NCBI GenBank assembly: GCA_963847735.1 | Contig: CAWKAV010000024.1 | Span: 1 to 33,916 of the forward strand | DNA: 33,916 nt | Source: CAWKAV01 sp963847735 | GTDB lineage: Bacteria; Desulfobacterota; Desulfuromonadia; Desulfuromonadales; BM103 | Direction: 5' to 3' | In this document: one piece after another, positions 17,823-27,849 of the stretch | How positions within the stretch are numbered: position 1 is the first letter of the stretch | How the letters are laid out: each line of letters starts with the position of its first letter | Notes under the pieces: generated by a model | Databases searched by the model: none | Told to the model about the DNA's origin: nothing | The model's input: the letters and a program-made list of their open reading frames with translations, nothing else | Made by a program: the position numbers and the translations under genes

Positions 17823-18378
17823 GAATCCTCCTCGACGATTTTTAGTTTTCTCGGCTTACTACATATTAAACGATAATTTGTCTTTCCAGCAATACTGCCA
17901 AAAATTAAATTAACCTTCTGTTTCTTTATTACCTCGAACCGAATATTCCACGAATGTCAACCATAGGTTTAACCCTATAGGTGATCGACCAGCAGTTCCT
18001 TAAATATATAAATTTTACGAAGCGGCGATCAATCCACTGTGCTGACGCAAAGCCGGTAAATAGCCGCACCGATATCCTGCCAAAATATGACGATAAACTC
18101 TGCGCCATACCTTTTCATGAAAGCCTTTTCTATTTAATGATCAGTAATTAATATCTCTTTTTACGAAAAAAGATATGAAATTACAATAGTAAATCAGAGT
18201 TGGAGCCGCTATGGTCGGGGGCATGATGGGAGCAAACTATTCTCATTCAATTTAAGTGCTTGCCTTACGGCCGCGACGCTGGTAGGACACAAAACTCATT
18301 ACAGGAAGAAAGAATTATAAATGATTTTTTGGCATTTCTCCCGAATGCGTTTTGCCTTAATGATCCGGTTAAATTTTT
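17823..18378. other. Gene-free stretch between divergent flavodoxin and dus genes
   Basis: AT-rich, about 556 bases, no protein-like frame on either strand. It should hold two divergent promoters. A short palindromic CCTATAGG lies near 17973. I see no tRNA, riboswitch or repeat. Confidence 0.4.
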
Positions 18379-19385
18379 TTGAAAGACAAATCAGTGACAC
18401 CCATAGTTCTCACGCTGGCCCCCCTCCGGGGCTTTACGAATGCCCTTTACAGGAATCTGTATTCAATCCACTTCAAAGGGATTGACACCGCTATTTCCCC
18501 TTTTATCAATACGCTTTCGGCAAAACAGATCAACCGATCCCATATCAAGGACATTTTGCCTGAAAACAACCGCGGTATGCCGGTTGTTCCTCAGATCATC
18601 GGCAATGATCCGGCGGGATTCATTCAACTTGCATCAAAATTCCACGACCTTGGCTTTGACTCCGTGAACTGGAACCTGGGATGCCCGGCCCCCATGGTCG
18701 CAAAAAAGCGGCGGGGCTCCGGCATGCTGCCATATCCGGGATTGATAAAGGCGTTTCTGGACGAAGTCATTCCGCGCATCCCCACACGGCTGTCAATAAA
18801 AACCAGAATCGGCAGCGAAAAAAAAGAGGAAATATTTAATCTGATCCCCATCTTCAATCAATACCCCATTGAAGAGCTGATCATCCATCCGCGAACCGGG
18901 GTCTCAGATGTATAATGGTAAAGCGGATCTGACTACGTTCGAGCAGTGCCTGCCGCTTCTGAATGTCCCGGTCGCCTATAATGGTGACATCGTAGACTAC
19001 GGCTCCTTTATCAAGCTGCAAAGAAAGGTTCAAAACCGTTTCCCGCTGGCTCATCGGAAGAGGTGTTCTTTCCAATCCTTTTCTGCCGGAAATCCTTCGA
19101 TCCGGAGAAGAAAACATCAATCAACCTGTGGAAAGATTTAAAAATTTCCATGACGATCTCTTCGATGCATACAGGGTCGAGTTGAGCGGACAATCCCACT
19201 TGATAGATAAAATGAAAGGCTACTGGCTGTATTTTTTCAGGTCCTTTGAAAACGGAGAACCCATTTTCAAGAAGATTAAAAAGGTCAGCACCTTGAAGAA
19301 ATACGAAGAGATCGTGGGCAAATTTTTGGGAGAGGATGCCATATGGCACCCCGAGGGCAGGAACATCTCGAAAACCTGCTGGTGA
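18379..19385 (+). CDS. tRNA-dihydrouridine synthase (frameshifted)
   Basis: FMN enzyme that reduces uridines in tRNA. It begins LTLAPLRGFTNALYRNLY (FMN-binding start), then PVVPQIIGNDPAGFIQLASK and FDSVNWNLGCPAPMVAKKRR, where the catalytic Cys is in NLGCP, RLSIKTRIGSEKKEE, and LIIHPRTGV. A one-base shift near 18905 continues as MYNGKADLTTFEQCLPLLN and VPVAYNGDIVDYGSF, and a second near 19050 enters ILRSGEENINQPVERFKNFH. A helical C-terminal domain follows (LIDKMKGYWLYFFRSFENGE). The start is uncertain: TTG 18379 or GTG 18394. The last 15 or so residues may be foreign because minus-strand coding begins there. Which uridine is modified cannot be said. Confidence 0.88.
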
Positions 19386-19535
19386 TAATTGCTGCCGGCC
19401 GGCAAGGTGACTGCCTCGAAATACTGCACACTCCCCGCGCTGATCGCCCGCAGATAACCCGCTTCCGTCTCTTTTTCGTGCTCGCGGCCAGAATAATCAG
19501 GATACCACGCGACATCGCGCCGCAGCCTGATCGCG
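19355..19535 (-). pseudogene. Unrecognised minus-strand coding fragment
   Basis: The minus strand reads WYPDYSGREHEKETEAGYLR, then AISAGSVQYFEAVTLPAGSN and YHQQVFEMFLPSG. This has natural amino-acid composition and fits a conserved protein, but I do not recognise the family. It overlaps the 3' end of dus on the other strand, has no start codon in frame (a TGA stands about seven codons upstream of it), and may be a fragment inserted in reverse. It could also be a chance open frame. Confidence 0.3.
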
Positions 19536-19674
19536 CATCGGAAACATCAGATAATCATAATGGCGACCAAATTACTGACAATTGGCGGCGATCAATACGT
19601 TATGATGGTCATCAAGAGTTATCATCAATTCCTTTTTTATGGCCAAATGGACCGTATACTGTTATTAAATTCCC

Positions 19675-20103
19675 ATGAAAGCGAATTTTATCGACATTCC
19701 TTCCGAAGAGGTCGTGCAGAAGGATTATTTCCGATATGGGCATGCTCGATTACATTGTGGCCCACAGCAATCAGGTCTGCAGAGTTTTTCTGTTTCTTAC
19801 CGACCATCTCGAAATTAGCGGGCTGCAATCGAGAACTGATCCTGGCTGCCGCTCTTCTCCACGATATCACCAAAACACGGAGTTTACATACCGGCGAGAA
19901 TCATGCAGAAACTGCGAGCACAGTTGCTTAAGGACTCTGGTTCCCGGAGGTCGCCAACATTATCGGCCAGCATGTCCGTCTCAACCACTACGACTTTGTT
20001 TCCGACACACCGACAGATGCGCAGATCGTCAACTATTCGGACAAGCGGGTCCTCCACGATAAGATCGTTCCCTTGAACATTTTAGGGGTCAAATCTTTAA
20101 CTT
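19675..20103 (+). CDS. HD-domain phosphohydrolase (frameshifted, C-terminus altered)
   Basis: Small HD-domain protein, probably a metal-dependent phosphohydrolase. ATG 19675 gives MKANFIDIPSEE. The homologous reading then moves through CRRIISDMGMLDYIVAHSNQ, VCRVFLFLTDHLEISGL, then NRELILAAALLHDITKTRSL with the HD metal pair, and HTGENHAETAS, then EVANIIGQHVRLNHYDFV and QIVNYSDKRVLHDKIVPL, so at least three one-base shifts occur. After KIVPL homology stops. The last ten codons (NILGVKSLT) coincide with a GGGGTCAAATCTTTAACTT sequence that looks like the edge of an inserted element. In E. coli-like genomes such proteins act on nucleotides, but the substrate here is unknown. Confidence 0.75.
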
Positions 20104-20106
20104 GAT

Positions 20107-20140
20107 ATTTCATGGTTTTTGAAAAAGGCTATTGCAAATA
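20107..20140. repeat. Dispersed 34-base repeat, copy 2
   Basis: Second copy of the repeat at 14843-14876, 28 of 34 positions equal. It starts four bases after the HD-gene stop, next to the GGGGTCAAATC motif. Confidence 0.5.
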
Positions 20141-20486
20141 TATCTAAGCTACTGGATTTCGTTGTAACCGCTTAACTCCGATTCCGTGGGATGATTCAAG
20201 ATCCAGCCCTCATCGTGTTCAAGTCGATTAAACAATGCGCCACAGCGATGAACACCGATTTGAATAGCTACAATGGGACCCAATGATTACCGGTCTGCGA
20301 AACATTTCGCAAACTTGACTTTCACCAGGATTACATATAATTTGAAGCCATCTTTGGGCATTGTGTTTGCTCCTCTGGCACTGGAATTAAAATTTGGACT
20401 CTGGCCAACGTTGTAAACCCTCGTCGAGCCTCTTTTTTAAAAGAGGAAATGCGGGATGATCAAGGCCAATATCAGGGAATGATTTA
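20141..20486. other. Gene-free stretch before the isopeptide operon; possible composition junction
   Basis: No protein-like frame on either strand. DNA becomes clearly more GC-rich right after this stretch. It should hold the promoter of the iadA-gsi operon. An AGGGA site sits just before ATG 20487. Confidence 0.4.
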
Positions 20487-21667
20487 ATGATATTGATAAA
20501 AAAAGCGGAAGTCTTTGCGCCCGGCGCCATGGGCCGCCGCGACATCTTGACGGGCGGCGGCAAGATCCTGGCCATTGAAAAAAGCGTCCAGGCCGGGGGG
20601 CTGCCCGGCGAGGTGGATGTCATCGATCGCCCAGGGACTGGCGGCGATGCCGGGCTTTGTCGACGGGCATCAGCATTTCACCGGCGGCGGCGGCGAGGGG
20701 GGCTTTCACACCCGCACCCCGGAGATGCAGCTCAGCATGAACACGACTAAACGGCGTGACCACGGCTGTGGGGCTGCTCGGCACCGACGCCCTCACCCGC
20801 TCCGTCGAGAGCCTCTACGCCAAGACCCAGGCCTTCAACGCCGAGGGCCTGACGGCCTTCATGCTCACCGGCTCCTACTGGCACCCTTCCCCGACCATCA
20901 CCGGCAGCGTCGCCCGCGACCTGGTGTACCTCCAGCCGGTCATCGGCTGCAAGCTGGCGCATTTCCGACATCCGCGGCCCCCACCTGGAGGCGGCCGATC
21001 TGGCGGCCCTGGCCGCGGGCATCCGCGTGGCGGCCCTGGTGGCCGACAAGCCGGGCATCATCACCGTCCACACCGGGGTCAAGCTCGTCCGGCCTTGACC
21101 TGATTCTTCGAGATCGTCCGGAAACATGGCACCCGGCCGGACATGTTCGTCCCCACCCACATCAACCGCAGAACCCCGCTACTGACCGATCAGGTGCTGG
21201 AGCTGGCGCGGCAGGGGGCGGTGGTCGACGCCACCTGCATGGAACAGCCTGCCCGCCGAAGACTCGGTCTCACATGCCCGCCGCGGACTTTGCCGTCCTG
21301 GCGGACGAGCAGGGCCTGTTCGACCGGGTCGCCTTCAGCTCGGACGCCGGCGGCTCGCTGCCGGTGTGGAACGAGGACAGAAGCCGCATCGTCGGGATGG
21401 GCATCGGCACGCCGGACTCGCTCCTGTTCGAGCTTTCGTCGCTGGTCAATCAAAAAGGCATGCCGCTTGAAAAGGCGCTTCGTCCCGCTGACGACGCACG
21501 CCGGCCCGGATGTACGGGTTAGCGGGGTCAAGGGTGAGCTGAAAGCGGGTGCGGATGCCGACATCCTGGTGCTCGACCCCGCCGCGATGGCCGTCCGGGA
21601 CGTGCTGGCCGGGGGCGCGGTGATGATCCGCAACCGCGTGGTCGAGAAAAAAGGGTATTTTGAATAG
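20487..21667 (+). CDS. iadA: Isoaspartyl dipeptidase (beta-aspartyl dipeptidase, M38), frameshifted
   Basis: Binuclear zinc amidohydrolase that cleaves beta-aspartyl dipeptides formed from damaged Asn/Asp residues. The homologous reading crosses at least six frames: MILIKKAEVFAPGAMGRRDI, then AMPGFVDGHQHFTGGGGEGG with the HxH metal pair and the GGGGE loop of IadA, TTAVGLLGTDALTRSVESLY, LTAFMLTGSYWHPSPTITGS, the bridging lysine in PVIGCKLA, FVPTHINRRTPLL, VAFSSDAGGSLPVWNE with the catalytic Asp, GIGTPDSLLFELSSLV, and LTTHAGPDVRVSGVKGELKA. About 393 codons, against 390 in E. coli. The collinear match from end to end makes the assignment firm despite the shifts. First gene of the operon, next to a glutathione-type importer. 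Confidence 0.92.
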
Positions 21668-21689
21668 CGGGCTCACTCACGCCGAGGCG

Positions 21690-23614
21690 ATGCCGCCGGA
21701 TGCGATCCTGACCGTCCGGGATCTTTCCCTCGAGCTTTCCCACGTATGGCGGCTTTACCCCTGTGCTGCACGATGTGTCCTTTTCCGTGAAAAAAGGCGA
21801 AACCCTCGCCATCGTCGGCGAATCCGGGTCCGGCAAAACCGTCACCATGCGCCGGGTCATGCAGCCTTCTGCACAACGTGCGCACCGATGCCGGCATGAT
21901 CACCTGCGAAAAAAGATGGCGCCATCGTTGACATCACCCACCTCTCGCAACGCCGAGGCCCGGGAAATCCGCGGGGTCGACATGTCCATGATTTTCCAGG
22001 AGCCCATGACGTCGTTGAATCCGCTTTTCACCATCGGCAACCAGCTCGAGGAGGCCATCCTCACCCATCAGGCCATTTCACGCGCAGCAAGCTGGCGGAA
22101 AAGGTGCATGCGCTTCTCGAGACCGTGCGGATCCCGGATGCCGGAAAAAGGATCTCGCGAGTATCCCCACCAGATGTCGGGAGGCATGCGCCAGCGGGTC
22201 ATGATCGCCATGGCCCTCGCCTGCAGGCCCCAGATTCTGATCGCCGATGAACCCACCACGGCCCTCGATGTGACCATTCAGGCCCAGATTCTGGCTCTGA
22301 TCCGATCCCTGCAGCAGCAGTTCGACATGGCCGTGATTTTCATCACCCACGACATGGGCGTGGTGGCCGAGCTTGCCGAGCGCGTCATCGTCATGTACAA
22401 GGGCCGGATTGTCGAAGAACAACGACGTCCGCACCCTTTTCGCCAAACCCATCCCACCCCTACACCCGTGCGCTGTTAAAGGCCGTCCCGAAACTCGGCT
22501 GCATGCAGGGCCGCAAGAACCCCGCGACCCTGCCGGTGCTGGACATGGAAAGCGAGTTGCAGCGAACAGCAGGCGAGGCGCTCCCCCGGGAAAAAGAGAT
22601 CGACACCGCCGATTATCAAAAGCAGCCGATCCTGGAGGTGCGGAACCTGACCACCCATTTCGTGTCCAAAAAGACGTTCTGGGGCCGGCCCACCGCATCT
22701 GGTCTATGCCGTGGAAAACGTGAGTTTTGCGACTCTATCCCGGGGAGACCCTTGGGATCGTGGGCGAGTCCGGCTGCGGAAAGACCACGGCCGGCTACTC
22801 GCTGCTCAAAGCTGGTCCCCGCCGAGGGAGAAGTGCTTTTCGAGGGCAAGAATGTGATGAAAGTTCGGGAAGCCAGATGCAGCGACTGCGGCAGCACATC
22901 CAGTTCGTCTTCCAGGATCCTTTTGCCTCGCTCAACCCCCGCCTGACCATCGGCGCTTCCATTGCCGAGCCCTTGGTCATCCACGACACGTGGGAGCCAA
23001 AAAGCGGCTGGAGAAAAAGGTCGGGGATCTGCTCGAGCGCGTGGGCATCCCGGCCCAACGCTTCACGCTACCCGCATGAATTCTCCGGCGGCCAGCGTCA
23101 GCGCATTGCCATTGCGCGGGCGCTCGCCACCGAGCCGCGGGTGATCGTTGCCGACGAGGCCGTCTCCTCCCTGGACGTGTCCATCCAGGCCACGGTGCTC
23201 AACCTGATGATGGAGCTGCAAAAGGAAATGAACCTGTCCTACATCTTCATCTCCCACGACATGGCGGTGGTGGAGCGGGTGAGCCACCGCGTGGCGGTCA
23301 TGTTCCTGGGGCAGATCGTCGAGATGGGAAGCCGCAGCGACATATTTGAAAACCCGCAGCACCCCTACACCCAGAAGCTGCTGGCGGCCGTACCCGTGGC
23401 CGACCGCGGTCTCCGAACCTCGTTCAGCATGCTGACCGGGGAGATCCCCAGCCCGGTCCGGAAAGTGGGTGACCCCCCTGCCCGCCTGAACTACCGGGAA
23501 GTCTCGGCAGGCGCACGGAGTGGCGCTATGCGCCCTGATGAACAGTATGAAGCGACTGTGGGGGCGGTTTCAGCGGAGATTTCTCCGTCGAACAGTGAAT
23601 TTCGATCCAGCTGA
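21690..23614 (+). CDS. gsiA: GsiA-type importer ATPase with two fused ABC domains, frameshifted
   Basis: Energises import of glutathione or short peptides. Domain 1: ETLAIVGESGSGKT (Walker A), MIFQEPMTSLNPLFTIGNQ (Q-loop), MSGGMRQRVMIAMAL (signature), ILIADEPTTALDVT (Walker B), FITHDMGVVAELAERV. Then LLKAVPKLGCMQGRKNP and a linker run in one frame into domain 2: QPILEVRNLTTHFVSKKTFW, TLGIVGESGCGKTTAGYSLL, IQFVFQDPFASLNPRLTIGA, FSGGQRQRIAIARAL, VIVADEAVSSLDVSIQ, ISHDMAVVERVSHRVAV. Both halves on one chain of about 640 residues is the GsiA layout (623 in E. coli), not separate DppD and DppF. ATG 21690 (MPPDAILTVRDLS) follows iadA by 22 bases. At least six one-base shifts; the C-terminal end after NYREVSAG is uncertain. 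Confidence 0.88.
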
Positions 23615-23666
23615 ACCGCCTCAATGATTAAACAAGGAGAGAACACGCATCGAATCCAAAAAAACG

Positions 23667-25205
23667 ATGACCATGATTCGCTGACGATTGTTCTGCTCCT
23701 GTCAACCCCCGGCCTTCGGCGCGGCGAAGGACGTCATCTACGCATCCGAATCCACGCCGAAGTCCCTGGACCCCCATGACACAACGGACACCTATTCCGG
23801 CGCCATCGAGAAGACCATGCTGGAGGGCCTCATGGGTTTTGACAAGGATTTGAAGGTGATTCCCCTGCTGGCCGAAAGCTACACTTTCAACAGCGCCGCC
23901 ACCGAGTTCACCTTCAAGCTGCGCAAAGGCATCAAATTCCATGACGGCACGCCGTTTAACGCCGAGGCCGTGCGGGTGAACATCGCCCGGCTGATGGGCG
24001 GAAAATACAAACGCAGCAGCCTGATGAAGCCGGTCAAGGAACTGATCGTCGTCGACGATGCCACCGTCAAGTTCGTTTTGAACGAGCCCTTCGGCGCCTT
24101 CATCAACACCGTCGCCCATCCGGGCACCCTGATGATGAGCCCGGCCGCCATCGCCAAACACGGGGATGAGGTGCAGCAAGAATCCCGTCGGGACGGGCCC
24201 CTTCATTTTCGTGGAATGGGTTTCCGACACGGTCAAGATCAAGAAGAACCCCGGGTACTGGAGAGGGTGCGCCGAAGGTCGACTCCATCACCTTCCGGCC
24301 GATCCCCGAAAGCGGGTCCCGGGTGGCCATGCTGCGCGCCGGCCAGGCCCACTACATCTACCCCATGCCGGCCGAGATGCTCAAGGTGGTCCAGGCCGAC
24401 CCCAAGATCGAGATCATCGAGCGACCTTCCATCATCGAACGCTACCTGGTCCTGAACACCCGCTATGCGCCGCTTGCCGATCAGCGGGTGCGCCAGGCCA
24501 TCAACTACGCCCTGGACAAGCAGGCCATCATCCGCATCGCCTGGGGCGGCGCCGCCACGGAAGCCGATTCCATCATCCCCGCCAATCTCCAGTACTACAA
24601 GAAGCAGAGCGCCTGGCCCTACGACCTCGGCAAAAGCCAAGGCCCTGATGAAGGAGGCCGGGTATGAAAAGGGCTTCACCGTCGTGTTCCTGACCCCCAA
24701 CGCATCCAACCGGCTGCGCGCCACGGAAATGGTTCAGCAGCAGCTCAAAGAGATCAACATCACCGGCGATCTCCAGTCGATGGACGTCGCCAGCTTCTAC
24801 AACAAACTCGAAAGCCAACCGGGCGGACGATGCCACGCCTGTTGCCGTTTATCGCTTTCGGCGGATGGTCTTCTTCCACGGGCGATGCGGACTGGGGCAT
24901 CCGGCCCCTGCTGGCGACACCGGGATTTCCGCCCTGCGCTTTCCAATTTCGGGTTCTTTTCCGACAAGAAAGTGGATGAGCTGATTCAGGCCGGCCTGGT
25001 CTCGGCGGATCCCGAGGTTCGCGCCGGACGCCTACGCCAAGGCCAGGATACGGTGTGGCCGATGGCGCCGTGGGGATATCTCTTCGTCGACACGCTGATG
25101 GCTGCCAAGGTCAAAAATCTTAAAGGCGTCTATCCCATGGCAGATGGCAGTTTCTCCGTGGAAGATGCGGAATTGACGGTCAATTCAGGTCAGTTGCCAT
25201 GTTGA
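23667..25205 (+). CDS. gsiB: GsiB-type periplasmic peptide/glutathione-binding protein, frameshifted
   Basis: Extracytoplasmic binding protein of the ABC importer (SBP family 5). A signal peptide can be pieced together (LTIVLLLSTPAFGA). The mature part reads KDVIYASESTPKSLDPHDTT, GLMGFDKDLKVIPLLAESYT, KLRKGIKFHDGTPFNAEAVR, FVLNEPFGAFINTVAHPGTL, then in other frames NPVGTGPFIFVEWVSDTVKI, KVDSITFRPIPESGSRVAML, SIIERYLVLNTRYAPLADQR, then FGGWSSSTGDADWGIRPLLA and FFSDKKVDELIQAGL. This follows E. coli GsiB closely along its length. A strong AAGGAG lies at 23632-23637 but no clean ATG follows it, so the true start may be a few codons upstream. It overlaps the gsiC start by seven bases. Confidence 0.88.
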
Positions 25206-26123
25206 AATATTTCTTCAAACGGCTTCTTGCCATCATACCTGTGCTGGTGGTGGTCTCCATTCTGGCGTGCGGATTCGTACGTCTTCTGCCCGGAGACCCC
25301 GCCCGCATGATGGCAGGCCAGGATGCGGACGCCGAAACCATCGAGAGGATCCGCAGGGAACTTGGGCTGGACCGCCCCCTGCCGGCCCAGTATGTTACGT
25401 ACATGGGCAAGGTGTTCCGCGGGCGATCTCGGCATGAGCCTGAAGTCCAAACTGCCGGTTTTCAGCGAGATCGCCCTGCGCTATCCGCCCACCATGATAC
25501 TGGCCGTTGCCGGAATGGCCTGGTCGGTGCTGTTCGGGGTTTTTTTCGGCGCCATCGCCGCCATTTACAGCGGAAAATGGCAGGACTACACCGCCATGCT
25601 GGTCTCGGTCTCCGGCATATCCATCCCCCAATTCTGGCTGGGCCTGCTGTTGATCCAGCTTTTTTCGGTCCATCTGGGCTGGCTTCCGGTTGCCGGATAC
25701 ACCGGAAAATTATCGGAACTGATTCTTCCCTCCATTACACTCGGCGCCACTGTTGCCGCCATCATGGCCCGGTTTACCTTATCCGCGTTTCTGGACGTGC
25801 TGGATGAAGAATACATCAGCACGGCCCGGGCCAAGGGCGTGAGCGAACATCTGGTGATGTGGAAACATGCCTTTCGAAACGCCTTGATCCCGGTTGTCAC
25901 CATGATCGGTCTTCAGTTCGGATTTCTTCTGGGCGGCTCCGTGGTGGTGGAGATGGTCTTTGCCTGGCCGGGCATGGGCCGGTTTATGATCGAAGCGGTT
26001 GCCGTACGGGACTATCCCGTGCTGCAGGCCCTGCTGCTGCTGTATTCCTTTCATTTTGTTTTTATCAGTCTTCTGGTGGACATGATCTATGCCCTGATCA
26101 ATCCGGAAATCAGATATGAATAG
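25199..26123 (+). CDS. gsiC: GsiC-type permease (one frameshift)
   Basis: Inner-membrane subunit of the importer. ATG 25199 opens MLKYFFKRLLAIIPVLVVVS, followed by VRLLPGDPARMMAGQDADAE, the conserved N-terminal region of DppB/GsiC permeases. A one-base shift near 25425 continues as DLGMSLKSKLPVFSEIALRY. Membrane helices follow, then GISIPQFWLGLLLIQLF and GWLPVAGYTGKLSELILPSI. The EAA coupling loop STARAKGVSEHLVMWKHAFR contacts the ATPase, then NALIPVVTMIGLQFGFLLGG and VDMIYALINPEIRYE. About 308 residues; E. coli GsiC has 306 and matches nearly residue by residue. gsiD follows after six bases. Confidence 0.93.
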
Positions 26124-26129
26124 GCAGGT

Positions 26130-26981
26130 ATGACAGACATCAAATTAACCCCTTTCGGGATATTTTTTCATAAATTCAGGCAGCGGAAAACCGCGATGGT
26201 TGCCGGGTTTTTTATCGTGATCCTGGTGCTGGTGGCTGTTTTTGCGCCGGCCATCGCCCCTTATGATCCGTTTCTGATCAATTACAGCCGCTCCATGATG
26301 CCGCCCAGCGCGGACCACCTGGCCGGAACCGACCTCTACGGCAGGGACATCCTCAGCCGGATCATTTACGGCGCCAGGATATCCCTTGCCGTGGGGTTTA
26401 CATCTGTGCTGATCGGCGCCCTGGCCGGCGTGACCCTGGGGCTCATCAGCGGCTTTTTCGGCGGATTTCTGGACGGGCTGATCATGCGAACATCGGATGT
26501 CCTGTTCGCCTTTCCCGGTATTCTGCTGGCCATCGCCATTGTCGCCATCCTGGGCCCCGGGCTCGTCAACGTGGTGGTGGCCGTATCCGTTTTCAGCATG
26601 CCCACATTTGCCCGCATCGTGCGCGGCAGCACCCTGGCGCTTAAGGAAAGTCTGTATGTCCGGGCCGCAAGAAGCATCGGGGCTTCCAAAAAAAGAATCA
26701 TGTTCGTGCATATCATGCCCGGCACCCTCAGCAGCGTGATCATCTATTTTTCCCTGCGCATCGGCACATCCATCATCACGGCGGCAAGTCTGAGCTTTCT
26801 GGGCCTTGGGGCCCAGCCGCCGACACCGGAATGGGGCGCCATGCTGGCGGAAAGCCGGGACTACATCGGGGTGGCGGATCACATGACCATTTTCCCCGGA
26901 ATCGCCATATTCCTGACGGTATTGTTTTTCAATCTCTTTGGCGACGGCCTGCGGGCCGCGCTCGACCCCAAACTGAAATGA
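26130..26981 (+). CDS. gsiD: GsiD-type permease
   Basis: Second inner-membrane subunit, partner of GsiC. Intact frame of 283 residues from ATG 26130. It shows the N-terminal helix MVAGFFIVILVLVAVFAPAI, then APYDPFLINYSRSMMPPSAD and HLAGTDLYGRDILSRIIYGA, the GTDxxGRDxxSRxxxGAR motif of DppC/GsiD permeases. The EAA loop is YVRAARSIGASKKRIMFVHI, followed by MPGTLSSVIIYFSLRIGTSI, LSFLGLGAQPPTPEWGAMLA and the end FNLFGDGLRAALDPKLK. Frameshifts are absent here, unlike the upstream genes. Its stop overlaps the hydrolase start (ATGA), so the last two genes are translationally coupled. Confidence 0.93.
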   Translation: MTDIKLTPFGIFFHKFRQRKTAMVAGFFIVILVLVAVFAPAIAPYDPFLINYSRSMMPPSADHLAGTDLYGRDILSRIIYGARISLAVGFTSVLIGALAGVTLGLISGFFGGFLDGLIMRTSDVLFAFPGILLAIAIVAILGPGLVNVVVAVSVFSMPTFARIVRGSTLALKESLYVRAARSIGASKKRIMFVHIMPGTLSSVIIYFSLRIGTSIITAASLSFLGLGAQPPTPEWGAMLAESRDYIGVADHMTIFPGIAIFLTVLFFNLFGDGLRAALDPKLK

Positions 26982-27648
26982 CTTTGACAAAACCCCTCAT
27001 CGCCGTCGTGTCACACACGGAAATCAATCGCTTCGGCATTGCGGCCAACAGCATTTCGGTGACCTATACCGAGGCCGTTGAAAAGGCCGAAGGGCTTGCG
27101 ATGATTCTTCCCTTTCGCAACAGCCGGATATTCTTTCCCTGCTGGTTGAAAAGGCAGACGGGTTTCTTTTTACGGGCGGTATCGATGTCGATCCATCGTT
27201 CTACGGCGAAAAGGGGATCGCCGGTCTGGGAGCGGTCAACCTTGAACTGGACCGGTTTCAGATGGCCGTCCTGCAGGAGGTCATGACGTTACAAAAGCCC
27301 GTGCTGGCCATCTGCCGGGGAATCCAGCTGATCAATGTGGCTCTTGGCGGCTCCCTTTTTCAGGACATCCCTTCCCAGTTTCCAGCCGCGGCCCTGAAGC
27401 ACATGCAGAATACCCTTTCCTACGGCGTGGACCATCCGGTGATCATCGAACCCGGCACCAGGCTCTTTGACCTGTTTGGTCCCAGGATTATGGTAAACAG
27501 CCGCCACCACCAGTCCATCAAAGCCGTCGGCACGGATCTGATCATTACCGCCCGGGCGCCGGACGGGGTGATCGAGGCGGCCCAGCACAAAACCTTGCCC
27601 ATGGATCTGGTGCAATGGCATCCGGAGCTCATGCTGCGGCAAAACATG
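26978..27648 (+). CDS. Gamma-glutamyl hydrolase, PuuD/peptidase C26 family (3' end missing)
   Basis: Class I glutamine-amidotransferase-like hydrolase that cuts gamma-glutamyl amide bonds, as PuuD does for gamma-glutamyl-GABA. ATG 26978 opens MTLTKPLIAVVSHTEINRFG, then after one shift near 27115 DILSLLVEKADGFLFTGGID and VDPSFYGEKG. The catalytic cysteine is in PVLAICRGIQLINVALGGSL, then NSRHHQSIKAVGTDLIITAR, and the catalytic His-Glu pair in LVQWHPELML. After RQNM homology ends and eukaryotic DNA begins, so the last 15-25 residues are missing. It is the last gene of the operon, overlapping gsiD. Confidence 0.88.
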
Positions 27649-27672
27649 TTTTGGTCGCGCGAATGATCAAGT
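27640..27672. other. Probable chimeric junction C/D (bacterium to eukaryote)
   Basis: The hydrolase reading loses homology after WHPELMLRQNM, where other members continue with a helix. From here on genes have introns, and the style is eukaryotic. The 180 bases after the junction look like the 3' flank of the ABC gene on the minus strand, with a GCTATCGCT word repeated. Confidence 0.7.
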
Positions 27673-27849
27673 CGTGTCTCATTCGAACGAGTCAACGACA
27701 AACGATGTTTGTGAATATTACATTTACTTTCCTTCCGATACTGTACGCCATGCCCTATAAGAAGTCTGGCAAGGAAAGGAAATTAATATCTAACCAGTTG
27801 GCCTTCATCGCTTCAACTGCTATCGCTACTCGAGCAGCTGCTATCGCTG

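Noticed and set aside
26145..26990. Long minus-strand open frame of 281 codons opposite gsiD
   Set aside because: It is a His/Gln-rich shadow of the intact permease frame, without a ribosome site or domain.
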